DNA of 25,174 bases from a virus, in IMG/VR virus record IMGVR_UViG_3300032331_001664, positions 1 to 25,174 of that record. The stretch is one strand, 5' to 3'. Position 1 is the stretch's first letter, and each line of letters starts with the position of its first letter. The notes beneath the pieces are model-generated. The model worked only from the letters and a program-made list of their open reading frames with translations, did not search any database and was not told the DNA's origin. Positions 19,226 to 25,174 of the stretch are shown here, one piece after another. Made by a program: the position numbers and the translations under genes.

Positions 19226-20872
19226 ATGCCTGCAATTACAAACGCAGATGTTAATCAAACAATATTAGTTACTTTATATCTTAAAAGAGATTTGCATGAA
19301 AACGGCCAATCTTTGTCTGAATATGTTAAAGGTATACAATCAAAAGAAAATTCTATTTTAACGCATGAACAATTTACTTATCAATTTGGTACAATAGAAG
19401 AAGAAATGAAATTAGTAACAGATTATGTTACATCAAAAGGATTAACTATAGAAGATGATTGTAGATTAAAATCATCCGTTAAAGTATCAGGAACAATAGG
19501 TGCGTTTAATGATATATTTTCAATAACACTACAAACTGAGGTTGATGGTGATAGAACTTATACAACACATGAAGGAGATATTACTATTCCTACAGAAATA
19601 TCTTCTGTAGTGGAAAAAGTTTTAGGTTTAGATAATAAAATAGTCGTAGCAAGACCATCAGCAATAAGATTTGTTCAGGAAGAGTATGTACCACCTGAAA
19701 ATGTTCCTCCAGGAGTTTATATTGGTGCAGTTACTCCTGTTGAAGTTGCAAGTGCTTATAATTTACCGGCCGGAGATGGTTACGGTGGTTGTATTGGAAT
19801 TTATGAATTAACTTATTATGGTTATCAAACAGGTTGGAATCAAACTGATGTTAATAATTCTTTCAGTAGAATAGGAATTACTCCACCTACTATTGTAACG
19901 ATTAATACTGACGGCGTAACAACATTAACTACAAGTGATGCTGAAAGTATGTTGGACATTTATTGTGCTGGTGCGGTTGCGCCTAGAGCAAAGATTGCTT
20001 ATTATAATGCTCCTAATTCTTTTCAGGGAGTTATAGATAATTTTTTAACAGTAGCAGCAGATACTACAAATAGTCCTAGTGTTATTAGTTGTAGTTGGGC
20101 ATTTGGAGATTATAATCCATTATATTGGTTTACTGATGCCATGGCAGCTTGTGTAGCTGTAGGTGTTACAATATTAGTGGCTTCAGGAGATGCAGGTGCT
20201 CAAAATTTTAATATGTATTCTCCTTATGGAATAACTACTGATCTTAATGCTTGTATTTGTGGAGGAACTACTATCTATTTAAGTAATGATAAACAATCTT
20301 ATTCACAAGAAATAGGATGGAGTGGTTCGGGTGGAGGTATTAGCAATGTTAATAATTTACCATCTTATCAAATAGGTTGCAAATACACAACTAAAACTTT
20401 AGGAGGAATAACAGGAACTCCAACACAATTACCTAAGAGAGGTGTTCCTGACATAAGTGCTCCTTCAGATCCAGGTACAGGTTTTCAATTTTATCTTAAT
20501 GGAAGTTTAAGTCAATATGGTGGAACAAGTGCGGCTGCACCTTGGATAGCTGGAATGATAGTAAGATTTAATGTACTTACAAGTAAAAGAATGGGTCATG
20601 TAAATGAATTTTTTTATGCCAATCCTTCAACATATAGAGATACTGCTTTAGGAGATAACGTTAGAGGGTATGCAAATGGTTATACTACTACAGCAGATAG
20701 TTGGGATGCCGTTACTGGTTTAGGAAGTCCTTACGGACCTGGAATTTACACATTATTAAAGAAAGAAATGAAAATTGCATATCCCAAAGTAAATTATGGG
20801 TTTAGAAGTGCAAATAAACAAAGATATCCGAGATATACAACTGGTGTATCAGGAAGAACCAATAATTCGTAA
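19226..20872 (+). CDS. S53 family serine-carboxyl peptidase (sedolisin/kumamolisin type), complete
   Basis: A 548-aa protein. Residues about 1-150 fit a pro-kumamolisin activation domain (VTLYLKRDLHENGQSLSEY, then KVSGTIGAFNDIFS) and about 160-515 the catalytic domain. All active-site residues are present with family spacing: Glu240 and Asp244 in SDAESMLDIY, the oxyanion Asp322 in VASGDAGA, and the nucleophile Ser435 in YGGTSAAAP. A C-terminal calcium-site motif, DSWDAVTGLGSP (Asp494), follows. No signal peptide is seen. About 35 C-terminal residues (basic, Tyr/Arg-rich) extend beyond the domain. Its place between the fibre and gp25, with a 1-base gap, suggests a virion-associated or maturation protease. 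These enzymes usually work at acid pH and self-activate. Virion association is inference. Confidence 0.9.
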   Translation: MPAITNADVNQTILVTLYLKRDLHENGQSLSEYVKGIQSKENSILTHEQFTYQFGTIEEEMKLVTDYVTSKGLTIEDDCRLKSSVKVSGTIGAFNDIFSITLQTEVDGDRTYTTHEGDITIPTEISSVVEKVLGLDNKIVVARPSAIRFVQEEYVPPENVPPGVYIGAVTPVEVASAYNLPAGDGYGGCIGIYELTYYGYQTGWNQTDVNNSFSRIGITPPTIVTINTDGVTTLTTSDAESMLDIYCAGAVAPRAKIAYYNAPNSFQGVIDNFLTVAADTTNSPSVISCSWAFGDYNPLYWFTDAMAACVAVGVTILVASGDAGAQNFNMYSPYGITTDLNACICGGTTIYLSNDKQSYSQEIGWSGSGGGISNVNNLPSYQIGCKYTTKTLGGITGTPTQLPKRGVPDISAPSDPGTGFQFYLNGSLSQYGGTSAAAPWIAGMIVRFNVLTSKRMGHVNEFFYANPSTYRDTALGDNVRGYANGYTTTADSWDAVTGLGSPYGPGIYTLLKKEMKIAYPKVNYGFRSANKQRYPRYTTGVSGRTNNS

Positions 20873-20889
20873 TAACTATAGGAATATTG

Positions 20890-20897
20890 TATAAATA
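20890..20897 (+). promoter_or_regulatory. T4-type late promoter for the gp25-gp6 operon
   Basis: An exact TATAAATA 17 bases before the gp25 ATG (20907), in the only spacer of this plus-strand run longer than a few bases. Confidence 0.75.
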
Positions 20898-20906
20898 TTA
20901 CCACTT

Positions 20907-21332
20907 ATGCCAAATTACGATGCCTCTCTTACTAATAATAGCAAACGTGCTAATGTAAATTATAAAGATTTGGATTTAGATTTTGGTCGTAATGTGGTAA
21001 CTAATGATGTTAATAAATTAACAAATATAGAAGCTGTCAAAAGAAGTGTTAGAAATTTAATCAATACTTCTCACTTTGAAAGGCCTTTTCATCCTGAAAT
21101 AGGTTCTGATGTTAGAGCTTTGTTATTTGAAAATATGACACCATTAACCGCTTTGAATTTGCAAAGAAAAGTACAAGAAGTATTGATTAATTTTGAACCA
21201 AGAATTAGACTAGTACAAATCTATGCAACACCTGATTATGATGGCAATTCATATCAATTATCAGTTTATTTTTATGTTATTGGTACAACAGAATTAGTAA
21301 CTGTACAAACTTTTTTAGAAAGACTAAGATAA
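20907..21332 (+). CDS. 25: T4 gp25-like baseplate wedge subunit
   Basis: A 141-aa protein (T4 gp25 is about 132 aa). gp25 links the wedge to the first ring of the contractile sheath. It shows the gp25/lysozyme-like wedge family signature: DLDLDFGRNVVTNDVNKL, then NIEAVKRSVRNLI, then HFERPFHPEIGSDVRALLFENMTP, where the conserved EIG(S/T)..R..LFE motif is clear, and a C-terminal strand pair to the end. It is the first gene of a late transcript, one base before gp6, matching the T4 pairing of sheath-initiator and wedge proteins. Confidence 0.9.
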   Translation: MPNYDASLTNNSKRANVNYKDLDLDFGRNVVTNDVNKLTNIEAVKRSVRNLINTSHFERPFHPEIGSDVRALLFENMTPLTALNLQRKVQEVLINFEPRIRLVQIYATPDYDGNSYQLSVYFYVIGTTELVTVQTFLERLR

Positions 21333-21333
21333 T

Positions 21334-23196
21334 ATGGCAAGTAATAAATTAGAAGTATCAGATTTTGATTTTGATAATATAAAACTTAATCTTAAAAAGT
21401 TTTTACAAAGCCAAGCTGAATTTTCAGATTATAATTTTGAAGGTTCAGGTTTTTCCGTTCTTTTAGATGTCTTAGCTTATAATACACACTATCTTGGTTT
21501 TAATGCTAACATGCTAGCAAATGAAATGTACTTAGACAGTGCTGACATTAGAAAAAATATTGTTTCAATTGCAAAGATGTTAGGATATACTCCAGCATCA
21601 GTAACAGCACCAGTTGCAAATATTACTGTTCAAGTAAATGATGCGGCCGGTTCTACTTTAACTATGATTAAAGGAACACCCTTTACAACTTCTGTAAATG
21701 GAACAACCTATCAATATATTACAAATGAAGATTATACAATTTCTCCTTCAAGTGGCCTTTACAAATTTGAAAACGTAAATGTTTATGAAGGAACTTTAGT
21801 TACTTATAGATACACTGTTGATTCAACTGATACAGATCAAAAATTTATAATTCCTAGTAATACTACTGATATGACAACATTATCAGTAACGGTTCAAAAT
21901 AGTGCAACCGATCTTACACAAACAATATTTAATAGATTTGATGTTACAGTTCAAACTAGAGATTTTAGTACAGTACCAATTTATTTAATACAAGAAGTTG
22001 AAGATGGTAAATTTGAAGTTTATTTTGGAGATAATATAATTGGTAAAAAATTAGATGACGGCAATATTGTTATACTTCAATATATTGTAACAAATAGAGA
22101 TCAATCAAACGGCGCTTCTTCTTTTTCGGTATCGAATACGATTAATGGTTATTCAGATGTTTTAATAACTACAAATTCGGTATCTCAAGGAGGTGGTGCG
22201 GCCGAATCAAAAGAATCTATTAGATTTAATGCGCCATTATTTTATGCGGCTCAAAATCGTGCCGTTACTACAACAGATTATGAGGCATTAGTTAGAGACA
22301 TTTATCCAAATGCTTTATCAGTAAGTGCTTGGGGCGGAGAAAATGACGAAACTCCAACTTATGGTGCCGTTAAAATAGCAATCAAAGCAGCATCAGGTTC
22401 TACCTTAACAAATTATACAAAACAATCCATCGTTTCTCAGTTAAAACAATATAACGTTGCTGCTGTAAGGCCTATTATTGTTGATCCTGAAACTACTTAC
22501 ATATTATTAACAAGTAATATTAAATATGATTCAAGATTAACTTCTTATTCAGCAGATACTTTAAAAACAAATGTTATAACTAATATATCAAATTATAATA
22601 ACACTACATTACAAAGATTTGATGGTATTTTTAGATATTCAAAAATTGTAGGTTTAATTGATAATACTGACACAAGTATTATATCTAACATAACTACAAT
22701 TAAAATAAAAAAAACATTTACTCCAATATTAAATTCAACACAGAAATATAATATCTATTTTAGAAATGCTTTATACAATCCTGTTACAGGATATAATGCT
22801 TCTAATGGTGGTATTTTGCAATCATCAGGATTTAAAATAAATGGAGATACCACAAACATTTATTACTTAGATGATGATGGTGTTGGTAATGTTAGACGAT
22901 ATAAATTAACAGGTTCTACCAGAGTGTATTCAATAACAAATCAAGGCACAATAAATTATACAACAGGCCAAATAACATTAAGTACTTTAAATATTACATC
23001 TATTGAAAATATTAGAGGTAATGTTTCTACTTTTATAGAATTAATTGTAGTTCCTCAATCAAATGATATAGTTCCTGTTAGAGATCAAACATTAGAAATA
23101 GATTTAATAAATTCTTCAATCACTGTAGAAGTAGATGCCTTTGTTACTGGTTCTTCTGATGCGGGAATAGGTTATACAACTATATCAAGTAGATAA
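21334..23196 (+). CDS. 6: T4 gp6-like baseplate wedge protein
   Basis: A 620-aa protein (T4 gp6 is about 660 aa). gp6 dimers form the core ring of the baseplate and rearrange on contraction. It belongs to the baseplate J/gp6 class: an N-terminal helical part with the family pattern FLQSQAEFSDYNFEGSGFSVLLDVLAYNTHY, then NEMYLDSADIRKNIVSIAKMLGYTP. A middle part with FGDNIIGKKLDDGNIV follows, then the GGAAESKESIRFNAPLFYAAQNRAVTTTDYEALV motif, typical of baseplate J-like proteins, and a beta-rich C-terminal region. It is tightly packed between gp25 and the next wedge-region gene. The start is the ATG one base after the gp25 stop. Confidence 0.9.
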   Translation: MASNKLEVSDFDFDNIKLNLKKFLQSQAEFSDYNFEGSGFSVLLDVLAYNTHYLGFNANMLANEMYLDSADIRKNIVSIAKMLGYTPASVTAPVANITVQVNDAAGSTLTMIKGTPFTTSVNGTTYQYITNEDYTISPSSGLYKFENVNVYEGTLVTYRYTVDSTDTDQKFIIPSNTTDMTTLSVTVQNSATDLTQTIFNRFDVTVQTRDFSTVPIYLIQEVEDGKFEVYFGDNIIGKKLDDGNIVILQYIVTNRDQSNGASSFSVSNTINGYSDVLITTNSVSQGGGAAESKESIRFNAPLFYAAQNRAVTTTDYEALVRDIYPNALSVSAWGGENDETPTYGAVKIAIKAASGSTLTNYTKQSIVSQLKQYNVAAVRPIIVDPETTYILLTSNIKYDSRLTSYSADTLKTNVITNISNYNNTTLQRFDGIFRYSKIVGLIDNTDTSIISNITTIKIKKTFTPILNSTQKYNIYFRNALYNPVTGYNASNGGILQSSGFKINGDTTNIYYLDDDGVGNVRRYKLTGSTRVYSITNQGTINYTTGQITLSTLNITSIENIRGNVSTFIELIVVPQSNDIVPVRDQTLEIDLINSSITVEVDAFVTGSSDAGIGYTTISSR

Positions 23197-23198
23197 AG

Positions 23199-25174
23199 AT
23201 GTCTAAATTTAATAATAAGTTAACGAATTTAATAAATTCACAAGTACCTCAATTTGTTGTAGAAGATCATCCTAATTTTGTAGAATTTTTAAAAGCTTAT
23301 TACAAATTTATGGAATCGGCCGAATTGTCTGTTACGGCCACAGAGACAACTGATGGTATTATTTTAGAAGCTGATACAAATATTAAAGATAGAATAATAT
23401 TAAATGCTTCAAAGATTGGTTCTAGTATAACACCAATAGATGAAGGTGATAAAGTACTTTTAGAAAGTTCGTCTTACGGAAAATTTACAAATGGCGAAAT
23501 TATTATAGGTCAAACTTCAAATGCAACATCAACAATATTAGCGGAAGATTTAGTTAATAATCGTTTATTCATATCTGCACAAGATAAATTTATAATAGGT
23601 GAAACTATTGTGGGTCAAACCTCAAATGCAACAGGCACAATAATTAATTATAAACCTAATCCTGTGCAAACTATACAAGAATTATTAAATTTTAGAGATC
23701 CTGATAAAGTTATAGCTAATTTTTTAAATCATTTTAAAAACGAATTTTTAAATACTTTACCTGATAATTTGGATTCTAGTTTGAATATAAGAAATTTAAT
23801 TAAGAATATAAAATACATATATGGTTTAAAAGGAACTTCTAAGGGTAATAATTTATTTTTTAGACTTTTATTTAATGAAGAGGCTACCACAACATATCCA
23901 AGAGAACAAATACTAAGAGCTTCTGATGGTAAATGGAATACAAGTACAATATTAAGAGCTATTACGGTACAAGGCGAAACAAATAAATTGATAGGAAGAA
24001 CAATAACAGGACAAACATCCGGGTCTACAGCTATTGTAGAAACGGTAACTACATTTCAAATTGGTGCTGATACAATAGCAGAATTTATATTGAATACTGA
24101 AACTATAAATGGTAATTTTCAAATTGGGGAAGAATTATTGGGAACTGAAAAGGATCAAGATTCTTATTACATAAAATTAACGGTTACAGGTATACCTAAT
24201 AATCCTGTAATAACTAATGGTGGTAGTTTATACATTTCTGAAAATTCTGTTTCTGTTTCTGGTGGTGGAGAGGGAGCATTAATTCAAACACAAGCTATAG
24301 GTTATGGAAAAATTACACACCTTTTTATTGATAATCCTGGACAAGGTTATGATATAGGTGATGATTTGGTTTTTAATAATGCTAATACTAATGGTGGTGG
24401 TGCAGTAGCAAAAGTTTCTATAGTCAATGGAGGATTTGTAGATGAAACTTTAGGAGAAGATCGTATAGTTTTAGAAGATGCCACACAAGAAGGAGATTAT
24501 TATTCAGGAAATGTTTTAGTACAAGAAGCTGGAACAGGTATTAAAGATATTACAGATATTAGATTTATAAATGAAGGATCAAACTATACATCATTACCTA
24601 CGGTTACAATTAACACTGTATTGGGTATGAACGCTGTTATAAAAAGTTATGGTGATAATATAGGAAGTGTTCGATCATTAAAGATTATAGAACCAGGAAA
24701 AGGTTATGAAAATTCTCCGTCTCCAACATTATCTTTATCTACAAACATTTTATTTTTAAATCGTGTAGGAAATTTTATTGTAGGAGAAACAATTACAGGT
24801 TTAGGTTCAGATGGTTCTTCTATAGTATCTGCAACAATTGTTAGTATAAACAATAATACAAATATTTTAAAATTAAAAAATTTAACAGGAACTTTTGGAA
24901 CTAATGTTGTTATTACCGGTCAAAATACAGGTGCTTATGCTACTGTTGCAATATTTAATCAAGCAACAGCTGAAGTAGATGTTGTATCTATTTTAGACAC
25001 AACAGGTGCTTTTTTAAATTCTGATGGTAAAGTTTCTGAAAGTACAATGAAAATAGAAGATAATTTATTATATCAAGATTTTTCTTATGTAATAAGTGTT
25101 GGACGTTCTATTAATGACTGGCGTAATAGTTTTAAAAAGACTATGCACCCAGCAGGATTTTATTTTCAAAACCA
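23199..25174 (+). CDS. Large baseplate wedge-region structural protein (partial, 3' end outside window)
   Basis: The frame is open from ATG 23199, two bases after gp6, to the window end (658 codons). The N-terminus (MSKFNNKLTNLINSQVPQFV, then EDHPNFVEFLKAYYKFMES) and the helical FRDPDKVIANFLNHFKNEFLNTLP block are characteristic of large wedge-region proteins downstream of gp6 in marine T4-like phages. Their place corresponds to T4 gp7 (1032 aa), but sequence relation to gp7 is uncertain. At least four copies of a short beta motif occur (IIGQTSNATSTI, IVGQTSNATGTI, ITGQTSGSTAIV, ITGLGSDGSSIV). Two 'IxNPGQGYDIGD/IxEPGKGYENSP' repeats follow. The last residues YQDFSYVISVG...WRNSFKKTMHPAGF are a recurring motif of such proteins. 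Confidence 0.75.
   Translation, partial: MSKFNNKLTNLINSQVPQFVVEDHPNFVEFLKAYYKFMESAELSVTATETTDGIILEADTNIKDRIILNASKIGSSITPIDEGDKVLLESSSYGKFTNGEIIIGQTSNATSTILAEDLVNNRLFISAQDKFIIGETIVGQTSNATGTIINYKPNPVQTIQELLNFRDPDKVIANFLNHFKNEFLNTLPDNLDSSLNIRNLIKNIKYIYGLKGTSKGNNLFFRLLFNEEATTTYPREQILRASDGKWNTSTILRAITVQGETNKLIGRTITGQTSGSTAIVETVTTFQIGADTIAEFILNTETINGNFQIGEELLGTEKDQDSYYIKLTVTGIPNNPVITNGGSLYISENSVSVSGGGEGALIQTQAIGYGKITHLFIDNPGQGYDIGDDLVFNNANTNGGGAVAKVSIVNGGFVDETLGEDRIVLEDATQEGDYYSGNVLVQEAGTGIKDITDIRFINEGSNYTSLPTVTINTVLGMNAVIKSYGDNIGSVRSLKIIEPGKGYENSPSPTLSLSTNILFLNRVGNFIVGETITGLGSDGSSIVSATIVSINNNTNILKLKNLTGTFGTNVVITGQNTGAYATVAIFNQATAEVDVVSILDTTGAFLNSDGKVSESTMKIEDNLLYQDFSYVISVGRSINDWRNSFKKTMHPAGFYFQN

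Noticed and set aside
1-25174. tRNA genes, rRNA genes, integrase or attachment sites
   Set aside because: No cloverleaf-like segments, recombinase genes or flanking direct repeats were recognised by eye; a dedicated tRNA search was not possible here.

Overview
The window looks like part of an AT-rich, T4-like myovirus genome, probably from a marine phage of a low-GC alphaproteobacterial (SAR11-like) or similar host. The evidence is a run of recognisable T4-type tail and baseplate genes (gp26, gp54, gp4, gp48, gp53, gp27-like, gp5, PAAR spike tip, gp25, gp6 and a large wedge-region protein) plus repeated exact copies of the T4-type late promoter box TATAAATA. The host assignment is inference from composition and gene style only; no host gene is present.

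Layout. (1) 1-2348, minus strand: gp26 (partial), gp54, a conserved unassigned protein, and the gp4 head-completion nuclease. (2) 2349-2393: two facing late promoters. (3) 2394-5605, plus: gp48, gp53 and a gp27-like hub protein, closely packed. (4) 5606-7100: small ORFs and the gp5 spike gene, in a stretch with an extraordinary density of GGCC. (5) 7184-8314, plus: a cassette of small genes with a secreted protein, a gene under a perfect host-type promoter, an A-type Fe-S carrier and a small lipoprotein. (6) 10223-8311, minus: an acidic protein, small membrane proteins, a secreted nuclease, three micro-ORFs and an aspartyl hydroxylase-like enzyme joined by stop/start overlaps. (7) 10428-11804, minus: a sodium:solute symporter. 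(8) 11944-15072, plus: three relatives of TRAP-transporter (DctP-type) binding proteins. Two are a tandem duplication, both split into two ORFs at the same place, and one is full length; none has a signal peptide. (9) 15610-15101, minus: three small genes with overlapping stops and starts. (10) 15773-25174, plus: small basic proteins, PAAR tip, a collagen-like fibre with GYTGS repeats, a complete S53 (sedolisin/kumamolisin) peptidase, gp25, gp6 and a large partial wedge-region protein.

How it works together. Virion-morphogenesis genes carry TATAAATA-type late promoters, while several accessory genes (66-aa protein, nuclease, symporter) carry TTGACA-17 bp-TATAAT/TATATT host-type promoters, so the accessory island between the gp5 spike gene and the fibre/gp25 cluster is probably expressed in at least two phases. 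The binding-protein paralogues have late-type promoters although the neighbouring symporter has an early-type one. This argues against simple co-function and is the most interesting puzzle here.
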